A stretch of 58,309 nt of DNA from Saprospiraceae bacterium (GTDB taxonomy: Bacteria > Bacteroidota > Bacteroidia > Chitinophagales > Saprospiraceae), in assembly GCA_013214355.1 (NCBI GenBank), contig JABSSL010000049.1, positions 1-58,309 on the forward strand. Direction: 5' to 3'. The position numbers and the translations under genes are program-made. The notes beneath the pieces were generated by a model, which ran no database searches, was not told the origin of the DNA, and saw only the letters and a list, made by a program, of their open reading frames with translations. Shown here one piece after another: positions 44,201-53,693 of this stretch (the first letter of the stretch is position 1; the number at the start of each line of letters is the position of its first letter).

Positions 44201-44892
44201 CCTTTGGCGCGTGCATATTCTCCGGTACAGGCCAAGGCAAGATTATAAGTGCGGAGCGATAATAGTTCCGTAGAATTAGATTTTTGCAGCGTAGAATGCT
44301 CTTCAAATTCTATATTTTCCAAAGGGGAAATTTTAGGACCAAAGAAACGTGTGCCACAACTCATGGCTGGCAGGTCAGTGGGGTCAATGTGAACGTCTTT
44401 AGCATAATACACCACGTGGTATTTTGTACTAACAGTGGCGTAGGGATCAATGTAGATCTTGCCCTTTGGCGAACTTATATAGGCATGAAATCCTTTGGGG
44501 GAATAGTCGATTCTTCCTTGGATTCTTTGATTTGTATGGTGTACAATCTTGAACGAACGAATGCTTGGGTAGCGGGCACTGATGTCAGCACCCATGACGG
44601 GGGAATGAACGACTTTAAAACTGACTTGCTCTCCCTCCGGGGTAGGAAGTGTTATCGTATGTTCCGAATGATCCGTTTTATTGAATTCTTCTGGTGCTTG
44701 GGAAAGTTCTCGCTTGAGAACTTTCAGATCAAGTTCAAAGACTTTGTAGCTTTCGATGGGAAGTTGAACTTCGGCATCTTGTGGAAGGAAGATTTGATCC
44801 GGCGTCACGGACTTCCAAAGGTTTGAATTTACTTGTGCGCTTAAGAGATGAACAAAGGAAATACCGATGATTAATGTAATACAATGCTTCAT
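41224..44892 (-). CDS. Secreted reprolysin-like zinc metalloprotease with T9SS tail
   Basis: 1222 residues: signal peptide (1-19, ending LLSAQ), prodomain (about 20-190), catalytic domain (about 205-420) with the extended zinc motif HEIGHQFSCGH and a following AGLCGS turn, then Ig/Fn3-like units (about 430-850), a proprotein-convertase-type P domain (about 880-1000, FTVISPNNTEVVLFDQNCG and GDWTLRAEV), a cadherin-like unit (FGNVLLDGVPLQAGDQF) and a T9SS type A sorting domain (IRVFPNPAEEQVQLVF onwards). It should be exported by the type IX system, cleave its prodomain and degrade extracellular protein. A -7 box lies about 75 bases upstream. It overlaps the convergent oxygenase by 21 bases. Confidence 0.92.
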   Translation of the reverse strand: MKHCITLIIGISFVHLLSAQVNSNLWKSVTPDQIFLPQDAEVQLPIESYKVFELDLKVLKRELSQAPEEFNKTDHSEHTITLPTPEGEQVSFKVVHSPVMGADISARYPSIRSFKIVHHTNQRIQGRIDYSPKGFHAYISSPKGKIYIDPYATVSTKYHVVYYAKDVHIDPTDLPAMSCGTRFFGPKISPLENIEFEEHSTLQKSNSTELLSLRTYNLALACTGEYARAKGGTVELVLATMNTAVNRINLIFEQEVAIRLLIIDRNDELIFLDPATDPYLDARNGSQLLAQNTAIINARIGFGTYDIGHVFTRGCDNGLAGVANPSSVCQSNKGAGVTCHFTNDVERIAVDVMAHEIGHQFSCGHSWNNCPNSAPQLSPSNAFEPGSGSTIMSYAGLCGSNNVQPNADPYYNIGSLEDFIEFSREDGGNNCPTITPTNNHLPTITNEYIDGFTIPINTPFRLSASASDEDGDALTYCWEQFDVGPSSQLGNPMGDAPLFRSYPPVEDSTRYFPNLGALLNNATLDVEVLPSYSRFLTFRCTARDNNPEAGGVAWTEVAFKSSDTAGPFLVTAPNTTFDNWTAGSSAEVTWDVANTDNEIVNCQKVNIYLSTDGGLSYPILLLAETANDGQAFVTVPELSTNDARVMVAAANNIFFDISNRDFTIEASQSPSFSLSVDPLAALNLCPPTDVSIQIDAAATAGFSSPITLEVVGDLPANTTASFSQNPIEANQSSQLNLSLQDFSEGTFDFLIKAYSGTDTIYRDVRISTVSNDFSDLALMSPADGTRDIVLSTDFSWMPTENADSYGIEVSTSPIFSPETIILQEDQISGSTFSPSIQFEGNQIYFWRIKPQNACGDGPFSAPFAFQTSTAACVTIMSMGDPVILPGSGLPTRELQINVPEGGTISDLNIPRIKGSFQPVNSLRFTVISPNNTEVVLFDQNCGNTTNIDIGFDSDAPEPIQCAPDDNLIFQPVEPLDAFDGEDAQGDWTLRAEVVKSGFGGGGRIEEWTLEYCASLNPSLPAILTNDTLFVPPNQFNIITRGKLEIQDPDQSSLELAYTIITPAAFGNVLLDGVPLQAGDQFLQAHINDNRVVYEHDGTDIIFDQFTFIVEDGTGGWLPTQAFQIKIDENAVVGTIDPIQAAQIRVFPNPAEEQVQLVFDEPWEDEIQVSLVNLQGQTLRRRAGIPLAQNFQFDVRSLPAGVYFLQLQSLGATRSFKLVLQGE

Positions 44893-44967
44893 ACAGGTTA
44901 TTGCAAATTTTTATTGAGTTTCATCACGTATCAATGACTTGTGACGAAGGATTTTTTACCAGAACGA

Positions 44968-44993
44968 CAAAATTAAGATTGCAGCATATACAA
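44968..44993 (-). promoter_or_regulatory. Promoter of the metalloprotease gene
   Basis: TAATTTTG on the minus strand (44968-44975), preceded by TTG (44991-44993) with 15 bases between. Predicted leader about 70 bases. Confidence 0.45.
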
Positions 44994-45043
44994 TGGTAGT
45001 ATTAGTAACACATTTGTCGGCTTGGTTATGCAAGAAGGGCAGT

Positions 45044-48000
45044 TTAAAAGGTAGCGGCCACTTGCGCTCGCCCAACGTGGATGACTCTAGCGGATCCCGT
45101 TTTCCTCCCTTCATAACTTAAAATCAGTAGAATGTTCTTGGCCAGCTGTCGATTCAGGCTGAGGTTCCAGATGAAGTTTTGTCCTTGTTGTAAGCCATTG
45201 AGAATGGCCAGACCAGCGGGGGAATTGGCTTGTCCTTCATAAGTCACATCGACAAAGGAGAAGCGGAGATTCAAGAGGCGTTGCTTGTAGACCATTTCCA
45301 GGGATAGATCGTGCTGTTGTGCTTCTTCTCCCTCGGGACTGATGGTATTGCGATCTTGTTGATATTTGTAGCGTAATATCGTCCTGAAATTTTGGTCTTT
45401 TTGGAAGGTAAATTCAGGCTCTAATCTCCAAAAGTTAAGTAGATAATCTCGGTTGCTAAAAAATTCTGAATCACTTTCCTTTTGGCCAAAAGTAGTAGTA
45501 AGCCTTGTACTCACACTTTGACTCATGTTCCAACGTCCTTGGATAAACCAATCACTTAATCTTCTGGATTCAAAGCCGGAGGTTTGGACAACCCGGCTGC
45601 GATTATCCTTTTGCCCAAGTTGTAGACCATATTTAGGGTCTGTTTGGTTGAAGAAGAGGTTGTTGTTGATCGTGGAACGCAAACTTACCAGTGCTGTATC
45701 TGAAATATTTACCTGGAAGGGATCGTAGGTTCTCACCTGTGGAGCAGCTCGTGTTTTCCTATTGATTTGCAGGTTGGTACGAGCAGACCAACGGCTCAGC
45801 CATTTTTTGAACCCCTTTTTATTGAACCAGATCGCACGAGGATTAATTCGTAAACTCTGATTAAAGCTGACATTATCCGTTCGAATGAACTCGTCCGTGA
45901 TGTTGCTAATCCGTATATAATCTGCTAGGTCCTGAAAAGGTGCAATTTCCATCTCGAATTCCTGAATCTTACCATCGTTATTGTAAATAGAATCTAACCA
46001 AATGTGCGTTCCTGAGCCTGGTCGGACTTGTGCATAGGTGTATTCTATTTTGGGTTCTTGTCCAGATCCTATGTTATAGATAGTATTGGATTGGACCGCT
46101 CCTCTGAATAAATTAATATTCACGTCCGTTCTACCCAAGTAGGTTTCGGCGGGGCTTTCAGGGCTAAGATCGGACCGAAGAATAGCTAATTCTCGATAGG
46201 TGAGGCCACCTCCCAACCGAAGTCGGTTGCGTTTTCCTTTGGTACGCCAGCTACCATCAACTGCCAATTCGGAGGCGGTCGTACTCTGCTCAAACTGGGG
46301 CGTCGTGGGGGCGAAATCCTTGCGTTGGTTAAATTGCAATCCTAGCTGATAGGTCTCTTTTTCGGGACTTTTTAGGAAGACACTGTATCTATCATAGTGG
46401 AAACTAGAGGAGAGTAGCGTATCAGTGAAGCCATCGTATCGTTCACTTTTTTCTCGTTCACCAGCCCAGCCAATTTCCCAATTGTCCAGCCAAGGGAGTT
46501 GTTTAGTGATTCGAAAATTGGGCCTGAAGAAGCGGGTTTGCCGATCGATCTCATCCGTTTCTAGATAACTTCCTTTACCATCGATCGTCCAGGTACCTCG
46601 TTTGAGTCGAAGTTCTCCTTGGTGCTGCAAGCCCTCGTAGAGCCCTTTCCTTAAGAACCCGCTAAAGCTGTAGCCAATGTTGCCCCATTTGTTCTTATTC
46701 AACCGAAGTCCAAGTTTACCTATCTGTTCGGCAGCGCTCTCAGCGGTACCTTGGCCAGCTACGTTGGCAATGTTCCAGTCGCGTAGGAATTCTGGGGCGC
46801 GATAGGGATTTAGTGCTTGGAAATTATTTTGGGTAAACTCATAGCTAAGGCTCGTATTTAAGTCCCAGCCACTAGAATCTGAACCCAATTGAAACCTGCG
46901 ATTGAAGGTGGTATATCCGGCTAGCCCTAAATTGTCATCATCATCTTGGTCTGAAAAACGATTTAGGTCAATTCGACTTAAGGCTACCTCCGTTTGCAAA
47001 CTTGCTTTATCCGAGAACTGATACTCAAATCCTCCCGAGAATAACTGCTGTTGCATTGGGGCGGAAAGATTCGTAATCGGGGCAAAGTCTCCTAAAGGTT
47101 GACAGGAGACGGGATCTATACCTACCCATCGATATACGCGCTCATTAGCTGTTGTCTCGGTGTCTAAAATATACTGACCATTTCCTTGGCCAACTTGGGT
47201 GAAACGCGCAATGTAGGTTCCTCGGGTTTGATCCGTAGAGTATAGCAAGTACTGATTTAGGCTGTCAGGACCTAAGCAAGGAAGCAGGGTATCTCGCAGT
47301 TCGTAAGTTGCTCGTAGTTCGCCACTGCCTTCTAAGGTGTCGATTGTTGATACAAAGGCATTTTCGAACTGATCACCAATTCGGCTTAGGAGGCTTTTCT
47401 CATTATCACTGAGCTGTAAGTCCCCGGTGGCATTTTTACTGTCCTGCTGACTGAAGGCGTTGAGGTACAATCGTACCTTATTCTCCTGATAATCCAAATT
47501 AGTAGCATACATGGAACGCAGGTAGTTTTGATCAGAATAGTCGAATTCTACAATGATTCGACTGTCCTTGGTGATTAAGCGCCGGAAGGTAAAAGTCAAT
47601 TCTCCACGATTGTAGTCAATGATGTAGTCTGCCTCCAGTCCACGCCTCATCAATTGGCCATCAAGCCAAACCTTCTCCGTTCCAGAGAGTATGATTATGA
47701 AGCGCTCATTCTGGCTTCCCCGCAGCTTATACGGACCCTGATTTCCTTCCTGTGCTACAATCAGATTCCGGGCAAATTGCCCCCTCGCAATGGCCACTGA
47801 GGATTTAGTGAAAAGTCGGCCCTTTTCTCCATTCCTGAAAGTGCTTTCAAAAGTGGCGCCTTGGAGTTTTTTGAAATAATTCATGAAATAGCCATTGGGG
47901 CGGCGTAGTTCGTAATCACCGGCAGTTAAACTCGTGCTACCCTTTTTCAGCTGAATAAATACCTGATCAAATTCTCTAAGTTGCTGGGTATTGCCTTCCG

Positions 48001-48559
48001 CTTGCAAGGGGATATTTTCATCCGTAATGGCAGCTCTTAGTTCGATCCCATCTCCGATCTCACCCGCCATTTGAAGATTAAAACTAGAATTCAGAACTAG
48101 ATCCTGATTATTTCCGAAGGATATTCCTCTAGAGAAGCTTCCAGAATAATCAAGCCCTTTGAAATCAATCAACTGATCGTCATTTTCATAGGGGTTGTAT
48201 TCATAGGTGACGATCATATCATCTTCGACACGATTGAGTTGATTGGTGTCGATCCTGCTAAGGGTCTTGTCGATGGGGTAGGGGAGGACTCGGTATTCTA
48301 AGCTAAGGGAATCGGGCTGACTATGTAGCCAATAGAAGCGACGCGCTTCCACTTTGTAATAGCTTGAATCTACGCGCTGATTGGTAGTTAGGGAACGAAC
48401 GAATAGCGTACTTTCGATAATCGGTAAAGTATCCAATAAAACGGCTCCTTCCTTTGCCATCAATTTCTTGCTTCGCAAGTTTGATAAAGGTAAGTCCTGG
48501 GCTGTGCTTGAATTCTGGAGCAGTAATAAGAATAATATGATTTGTAGAATGAACCGCAT
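45044..48559 (-). CDS. Large outer-membrane protein with SprA-like motif
   Basis: 1171 residues with a signal peptide (about 1-20, ending SSTAQ). After about 120 residues comes the conserved block GSFSRGISFGNNQDLVLNS, then AAITDENIPLQAEGNTQQL and FDQVFIQLKKG, a pattern I associate with SprA/Sov-type cell-surface proteins of Bacteroidota. The remainder (about 300-1171) is dense in alternating beta strands and ends in phenylalanine, as outer-membrane barrels do. It is half the size of true SprA (the T9SS translocon, about 2400 residues), so it is likely a smaller paralogue of unknown role. The Ig-repeat surface protein gene is upstream on the same strand. Confidence 0.75.
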   Translation of the reverse strand: MRFILQIILFLLLLQNSSTAQDLPLSNLRSKKLMAKEGAVLLDTLPIIESTLFVRSLTTNQRVDSSYYKVEARRFYWLHSQPDSLSLEYRVLPYPIDKTLSRIDTNQLNRVEDDMIVTYEYNPYENDDQLIDFKGLDYSGSFSRGISFGNNQDLVLNSSFNLQMAGEIGDGIELRAAITDENIPLQAEGNTQQLREFDQVFIQLKKGSTSLTAGDYELRRPNGYFMNYFKKLQGATFESTFRNGEKGRLFTKSSVAIARGQFARNLIVAQEGNQGPYKLRGSQNERFIIILSGTEKVWLDGQLMRRGLEADYIIDYNRGELTFTFRRLITKDSRIIVEFDYSDQNYLRSMYATNLDYQENKVRLYLNAFSQQDSKNATGDLQLSDNEKSLLSRIGDQFENAFVSTIDTLEGSGELRATYELRDTLLPCLGPDSLNQYLLYSTDQTRGTYIARFTQVGQGNGQYILDTETTANERVYRWVGIDPVSCQPLGDFAPITNLSAPMQQQLFSGGFEYQFSDKASLQTEVALSRIDLNRFSDQDDDDNLGLAGYTTFNRRFQLGSDSSGWDLNTSLSYEFTQNNFQALNPYRAPEFLRDWNIANVAGQGTAESAAEQIGKLGLRLNKNKWGNIGYSFSGFLRKGLYEGLQHQGELRLKRGTWTIDGKGSYLETDEIDRQTRFFRPNFRITKQLPWLDNWEIGWAGEREKSERYDGFTDTLLSSSFHYDRYSVFLKSPEKETYQLGLQFNQRKDFAPTTPQFEQSTTASELAVDGSWRTKGKRNRLRLGGGLTYRELAILRSDLSPESPAETYLGRTDVNINLFRGAVQSNTIYNIGSGQEPKIEYTYAQVRPGSGTHIWLDSIYNNDGKIQEFEMEIAPFQDLADYIRISNITDEFIRTDNVSFNQSLRINPRAIWFNKKGFKKWLSRWSARTNLQINRKTRAAPQVRTYDPFQVNISDTALVSLRSTINNNLFFNQTDPKYGLQLGQKDNRSRVVQTSGFESRRLSDWFIQGRWNMSQSVSTRLTTTFGQKESDSEFFSNRDYLLNFWRLEPEFTFQKDQNFRTILRYKYQQDRNTISPEGEEAQQHDLSLEMVYKQRLLNLRFSFVDVTYEGQANSPAGLAILNGLQQGQNFIWNLSLNRQLAKNILLILSYEGRKTGSARVIHVGRAQVAATF

Positions 48560-48660
48560 ACTAGCAACAGTAATAACGGCAAATTTCAGGCCAGCGCGTA
48601 TCCTTAAGGAGAAAATATGATTTCGGAGGCTGAAATACCGAGCTCATGTCCGTGTTTTAC

Positions 48661-48700
48661 CAAAAAAAGAGGCCATCGACACCGGAGTGTGATGACCTCT
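48661..48700 (-). terminator. Rho-independent terminator of the Ig-repeat gene
   Basis: On the minus strand a 13-bp stem (outer AGAGG/CCTCT, inner ACAC/GTGT, one mismatch and one bulge, four-base loop) is followed by seven T. It sits about 63 bases past the stop at 48763, so the downstream SprA-motif gene has its own promoter. Confidence 0.85.
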
Positions 48701-48762
48701 ACACGATCATTTGCGCAAGAGATTTTTATGGGGTTATAGTGATTTGGATATCTCTAGTAAGG

Positions 48763-51700
48763 CTAGAATTTTATGGTTCTAACCCCTTGGTCTGAGCCTG
48801 CATCAGAAGCAGCGCTCAGCACCACTCGATTTTCGCCTCTTTGTAAAGTGAATGTGCACTGGAAAAAGCCAGTTTCAGCATTGTAATTAAAGTTAGTTAC
48901 AGCTTGATTATTCACCATTAAGCTAATCTGTTCGGCCGTAACATTTTTTACCGTGGCAGTAATGGTACTTTTAGCGGCTCCTGGATTTAAAGGATTGATG
49001 GTGGGTTGAGACAGGGACTCGATTCGGACAAAAGGCTTGTCGCCATCAGGTTGCTTGGGTACATAATTAATGATCCGTCGGTCATTGGCAGTACCGCCAT
49101 CGGTTGTAACAAATATGGCCACCACATTGCGCGAATTTTGTAGCTTCATCTCAAAGCTTATGGTTCCACCCTTTGGATTAAAGTTGAAATCTGGAGTAGT
49201 ACTTCGATTGACACTGATCCGAATTTGATCCTTTCTAGTGACATTGAGGATTTTGGCTCTGACGGTTAGGACGTTTTCCTGATGGGTAGTTTCTTCATCT
49301 ACCGGAGTAAGAAAAGTCACGCTTGGAGGTCGTGTGCGAACAGGAGGTGTATAGTTGACCTTAACCTGCGCTTCATCTGATCCATTCCGATTACTCACCT
49401 TTACCAAAATCGTGTTGTCTCCAGCCTTCAGGCCTGTAAGGTTGGCTGAGATTTGACTACCGTTCCAATCGAAAGCTGAAACGGCTATACCATTGAGCAA
49501 AAGGCTAATTTCACTTTTATCATTTACGGCTTGCGTAGTAGCCATGAATGGTACGCTGGCTTCATTGACTACGGTGCCAGAGCTTGGGCTACTAATGTTG
49601 ACCTGTGGCGGTTTTGGCGGCTGGAAGTTGATACCTATTTGATCATTGGCTCGGCCGTCGCGATTGTTGACTTCTATCCGGATGGTGTTTGTTCCTGGCT
49701 TTAGGACAATTTGTGCCGTTAGTTCTTGCCGACTGGACTGGAAGCCAAAATTGCTGATTGGACTCCCGTTTAGCGTGAATAGGATATCATTTCGACTACC
49801 CACATTTTCAGTTCGCGCCTTTACGGTAACCCGTTCATTAGTCAAGCTTGTATTAGCTTGAGGTGCAGTTATTTGCACACTGGGTGGAGCCTGCTGGCGA
49901 TATTCTACGCGGACCTCATCTTGTGCTGATCCACCATTGTTTTGCACCTGCACATTGATAGTGTTCCTACCAGGCGTTAGGCTAAGATCAGCCACCACTT
50001 CCTGCCGGGAAGCATTGAAGCTAAAATTGTTGATCGCCTGTCCATTTAGGAAAACACGAACCTCCTCCCTGCGCTGGACAGATTGGGTGGTAGCCCGTAG
50101 CCTAGCTGTACTGGTATTGACTTGACTATTGGATGCTGGAGAATTGATACGGACAGACGGTGGAAATGCACTTTGCAATTGTACATTTACCTCATCTTGG
50201 TTACTTCCATCACTATTTTGTACCTGTATCCTAATCGTATTATTACCTTCTCGTAAATTTAGATTAGCTGTTACAGTTCCCCGGAACAGGTTAAAGTCAA
50301 AGTTGGTAATGGCTTGGCCATTTAGATACATCCTGATCTCCGAACGTTTGGAAATTTTGGTCGTGTTGGCATTAAAGGAGATGGAAGCGGTCTCTGTTGT
50401 ACTGTTATTGATGGGGCGCACAATATCTACCGTAGGAGGATTAGCGTTCTGAAAGTTGACATTGACACGGTCCTGTGTTTGGCCATCATTGTTAGCTACT
50501 TGGATTTCAATACTATTATTACCTTCTTGGAGGTTGATGGCTCCCGTTACTTCTCGACGATTTGCATTGAAGTTGAAGTCATTTACCGATCTACCATTTA
50601 CCAGAAGCCTAATTTGGTTGCGTTGGGTAATATTTTGGGTATTGGCCCGAAAATTGATTCGGTTGTTACGGACCGTGGCATTGTTAAAGGGCTCTACAAT
50701 GGACACAGTTGGTGGTGTATTTTGCCGATAATTCACATTCACTCGATCTCGATCGGATCCTCTAGTTGTCCGAGCTATCACCTCAATATTGTTGTTCCCT
50801 GGAATCAAAGAAATATTCGCGCTTACTTGCTGCCTAGAAAGATTGAAATTGAAGTTATTGGAACTGCGGCCATTCACAAGAACCTGGATTTCCGTTTTGC
50901 GTTCTACGTTGATGACCGAGGCCACCAATTGAATCGATGGTTGACCACTGATGAAGTTTTGACTAGGCTGATTAATGCTTACCCGAGGAGGTTGAGCTGC
51001 AATGATATCTTCGATTCTTTCAATATTTAGCGCATCTTCAGCTTGTCCATCAACGTTTTGTACCCTAACGGTCACTTGATTGAAGCCCACTTGCAAGGGG
51101 AGGTCAGCGGTGATGGCGCCGTTCGAGAAACGGAAGTTATAAATGGCTCTATTGTTGACTTCAAGACGGATATCGGAACGACTTTGTACGTTTTGTGTAT
51201 TGGCGCGGAGCTGCACCCTCGCATTGGATGTTCGGAAATTGGGGTTTGGACTTGTAATCCTAACTTGTGGAAGCAGAACTTGTCGAGGGGCCTCATAAAT
51301 AATATTGACCTCCCGCTGATCCTGTCCCCATGCATTTTCTGCGCTCACTTGAACGCTATTATTACCTTCACGAAGCGTGAGATTTGCGCTTAACCTCCCT
51401 GAAGAAGGATCGAAGTTAAAAGACGAAATCCTTCGACCATTCGATAGCAGTGTTACACCTGATCTTTGTGGGACATTTCTAATGGTTGCCTCCAAGGTGT
51501 ATTGAGCACGATCCGTATTGAAAGGAGAGGTGTTGGGCCTGGTGATGGTAACTATTGGCTGTTCTCCCCTTTGGAACTCAATATTGACCGATTCTTCATC
51601 TCTCCCTGCACTATTGGTGGCTACGATTCGCACAGTATTATTGCCTTCCTGCAAATTGATAGTAGCGCTTAACCGTCCCGTAGAGGGATTGAACTGAAAG

Positions 51701-52140
51701 TTTCTAGATTGGCCATTAAGCCTGAAATCAATCTGCTCTTTACTGTTGATTTCATTGATACTCGCCTGAACTTGATAGTTAGATTCAGAAGTTTGAGTAT
51801 TGTTGGATCTAGGTTGGGTGAATAGGACGTCGGGTGCCCGCACCACAGGATCAGGAGTGACAGGCTCTTCGTAGTATATGGTTAATTTCTCTTGGGCAGT
51901 GCCTACACTGTTTGTTGCTGTTATAATTACCTCATTGGCTCCATTATCTAAACGGAAAGGCTTGCTAAAGCTACCACGATTAAAGGTAAAGGATTGCTCG
52001 CGACCATTAATGGTACAGCTTACAGCTGCCGCATTTTGTACGTGACGAATTCTTGCCCTGACTAAGCCATTGACGACTGTGGAAGTAAAAGGACGATTGT
52101 TGGGCGTAATGATTTCAATGACCGGAGCCACCAAAGTGGA
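48763..52140 (-). repeat. Twelve tandem ~275-bp coding repeats
   Basis: The repeats encode the Ig-like units of the 1422-residue protein. Units 5 to 10 are the most alike and share the ends GNNxIxIxVxN and the start PPxVxI; the first three and last two have diverged more. Such arrays can expand or shrink by recombination. Confidence 0.8.
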
Positions 52141-53031
52141 TTCTTTGGGGCGAATTTTCCAACGGAGTGCGAAATTGGTATAATGATAGATATCATTGCC
52201 TGGATCAGCCCATTGATGGCCATCCAAAATATCAGTACCAGCGAAAGTAAACCGGTGGCCAGCATGGATAGAGAAGTTGGGGGTCACCTCATAGCCCAGC
52301 TCCAGGCCCAAGGAAGGCATCAATCCAATAGCCCCACCATCATTGTCAAATCCATCGGCAAGGCTTTCATAGTTGCCATCTAAAATGGCCTCTTGCAACT
52401 CCGTCCGAATACTAGCTTTCGATTTTTGCTGATCTAGACCGGCATACTGACTGTAATAAGCGTTGCCACTAGCATCAGCTTGGTCTATACTTGCTCGATA
52501 CCAATCCAGTCCCAATCCACCATAGATGGATGCTACTACACCCGTCCTTTCCCTCAGTCGGTTTAGTGTAAGTACCCCTTCCAAACCCAATTCAAATACC
52601 TCCGTTTGATGATTTTGGAAAACGAAGCCCTGAGATTCTCCTAGATTGGCTGGATAATTAGTGTAATCCAAATTTTGACTCCCATTCAACACCGAGTTAT
52701 TGGAGATGTCAAAAGAGCGAGCAGCGTCCAATCCGAACTGTTGCGCATACAGAAGTCTTCCCCGTAGGTCAAAACTGATGGGAGCCCCGGGTTTGTAGAA
52801 CAAGTTTTTTCCCAGGGTGAGTCCCAAACCAAAGCCTTCCGGCAAGGCCTGCACATCGCTGGACTGGTAAGACAGGCCCGCATTTAAACCGAAGGTATAA
52901 TAGCCGCCTTGCTGTCTAAGGCTTTGTTGAGCATGGATACTTAGGGCGTAGAAATTTGCTAAGATTAGGAGCAGACACCAGCGCAGACTTGTCTTTTGGG
53001 GTAGATGGAGTGAAGTAGGCTTGTTTCCCAT
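48763..53031 (-). CDS. Barrel-headed surface protein with twelve Ig-like repeats
   Basis: 1422 residues. A signal-anchor-like stretch (about 17-34, ending SIHAQ) is followed by a region of about 260 residues that reads like an outer-membrane barrel (GFGLGLTLGKNLFY, GLEGVLTLNRLRERTGVVASIYGGLGLDWYRA, LGLELGYEVTPNFSIHAGHRF). From about 300 to the end are twelve units of about 90 residues with a PPxVxIxxP start, a VNGRxxxxFxF middle and a LxEGNNxIxIxVxNxxGxxxDxVxVxY end, resembling glucodextranase-B/Big-type Ig domains. No T9SS tail is seen. An adhesin or periplasm-facing scaffold are both possible. Confidence 0.82.
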   Translation of the reverse strand: MGNKPTSLHLPQKTSLRWCLLLILANFYALSIHAQQSLRQQGGYYTFGLNAGLSYQSSDVQALPEGFGLGLTLGKNLFYKPGAPISFDLRGRLLYAQQFGLDAARSFDISNNSVLNGSQNLDYTNYPANLGESQGFVFQNHQTEVFELGLEGVLTLNRLRERTGVVASIYGGLGLDWYRASIDQADASGNAYYSQYAGLDQQKSKASIRTELQEAILDGNYESLADGFDNDGGAIGLMPSLGLELGYEVTPNFSIHAGHRFTFAGTDILDGHQWADPGNDIYHYTNFALRWKIRPKESTLVAPVIEIITPNNRPFTSTVVNGLVRARIRHVQNAAAVSCTINGREQSFTFNRGSFSKPFRLDNGANEVIITATNSVGTAQEKLTIYYEEPVTPDPVVRAPDVLFTQPRSNNTQTSESNYQVQASINEINSKEQIDFRLNGQSRNFQFNPSTGRLSATINLQEGNNTVRIVATNSAGRDEESVNIEFQRGEQPIVTITRPNTSPFNTDRAQYTLEATIRNVPQRSGVTLLSNGRRISSFNFDPSSGRLSANLTLREGNNSVQVSAENAWGQDQREVNIIYEAPRQVLLPQVRITSPNPNFRTSNARVQLRANTQNVQSRSDIRLEVNNRAIYNFRFSNGAITADLPLQVGFNQVTVRVQNVDGQAEDALNIERIEDIIAAQPPRVSINQPSQNFISGQPSIQLVASVINVERKTEIQVLVNGRSSNNFNFNLSRQQVSANISLIPGNNNIEVIARTTRGSDRDRVNVNYRQNTPPTVSIVEPFNNATVRNNRINFRANTQNITQRNQIRLLVNGRSVNDFNFNANRREVTGAINLQEGNNSIEIQVANNDGQTQDRVNVNFQNANPPTVDIVRPINNSTTETASISFNANTTKISKRSEIRMYLNGQAITNFDFNLFRGTVTANLNLREGNNTIRIQVQNSDGSNQDEVNVQLQSAFPPSVRINSPASNSQVNTSTARLRATTQSVQRREEVRVFLNGQAINNFSFNASRQEVVADLSLTPGRNTINVQVQNNGGSAQDEVRVEYRQQAPPSVQITAPQANTSLTNERVTVKARTENVGSRNDILFTLNGSPISNFGFQSSRQELTAQIVLKPGTNTIRIEVNNRDGRANDQIGINFQPPKPPQVNISSPSSGTVVNEASVPFMATTQAVNDKSEISLLLNGIAVSAFDWNGSQISANLTGLKAGDNTILVKVSNRNGSDEAQVKVNYTPPVRTRPPSVTFLTPVDEETTHQENVLTVRAKILNVTRKDQIRISVNRSTTPDFNFNPKGGTISFEMKLQNSRNVVAIFVTTDGGTANDRRIINYVPKQPDGDKPFVRIESLSQPTINPLNPGAAKSTITATVKNVTAEQISLMVNNQAVTNFNYNAETGFFQCTFTLQRGENRVVLSAASDAGSDQGVRTIKF

Positions 53032-53693
53032 ATTGAAGAGGTTTTTAGTGAATTTGATACAATGTGGCTGTTGTTGTTAGACGTCAATTTAGGGTTAATG
53101 TAGCAGTAGGAAAATAGCGGTATGGCGATTATGTATAAGGATCTTAACAATGTATTGATTGAGTAAAAGAGCCTTGAAAATGAGTTTATTGAGACTAACG
53201 GATATGGTAATTGGCTGATTTTTAACGATCTATCGGCATTTGCCGGTGATATATGATGAAAAAATATAAGGGATGCTTGAAAATCAGTCGAATGTTAACG
53301 AATTGGGTCGAATATCCTTGCTTTTAACGCAAGTTTAAGGCCTTGGAAAGATAATAAATTGGCAGGCTTGATATATCGAAGTATAATTTATTTGTAAAAT
53401 ATAGAATTGGAATGCCTGTTGATCATGCGTTTTGCTTATTTTTGTGTTGTAATATATAGAATCCTACTGCCCAAATTGTCTTACATATTGTCATCCCCTT
53501 TCTAAAGGCTTTTAACCACCGTTGTTTTGCCATTTTAGGACACAGTATTCAAATTGCCTCATAAGCTTTAGGCAACTTAATCCGCTATATCTAGTATAAG
53601 GGATTAACAAGATTCGCAGTCTGAATTGGTGTAGAGCTTTTTCCAACAACTGTGACGACACTAAGCAAATCCCATGACTCTAAATAGAAAAGT
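53032..53693. other. 662-bp divergent gap before the peroxidase gene
   Basis: AT-rich, no plausible ORF. It contains a -7 box TATTTTTG (53437-53444), an inverted repeat TTGCCT/AGGCAA (53554-53575, ten-base loop), and short hairpins CGGC-attt-GCCG near 53235 and CTTGC/GCAAG near 53320. It must hold the promoters of both neighbours. Confidence 0.55.
53437..53444 (+). promoter_or_regulatory. -7 promoter box TATTTTTG
   Basis: Exact TAnnTTTG match with TTG at 53419-53421, spacing 15 (short). If used, the peroxidase mRNA has a leader of about 245 bases. Confidence 0.35.

Noticed and set aside
48763-52140. CRISPR-like regular repeats
   Set aside because: The repeat is about 275 bp, coding and in frame without spacers; it encodes Ig-like domains.
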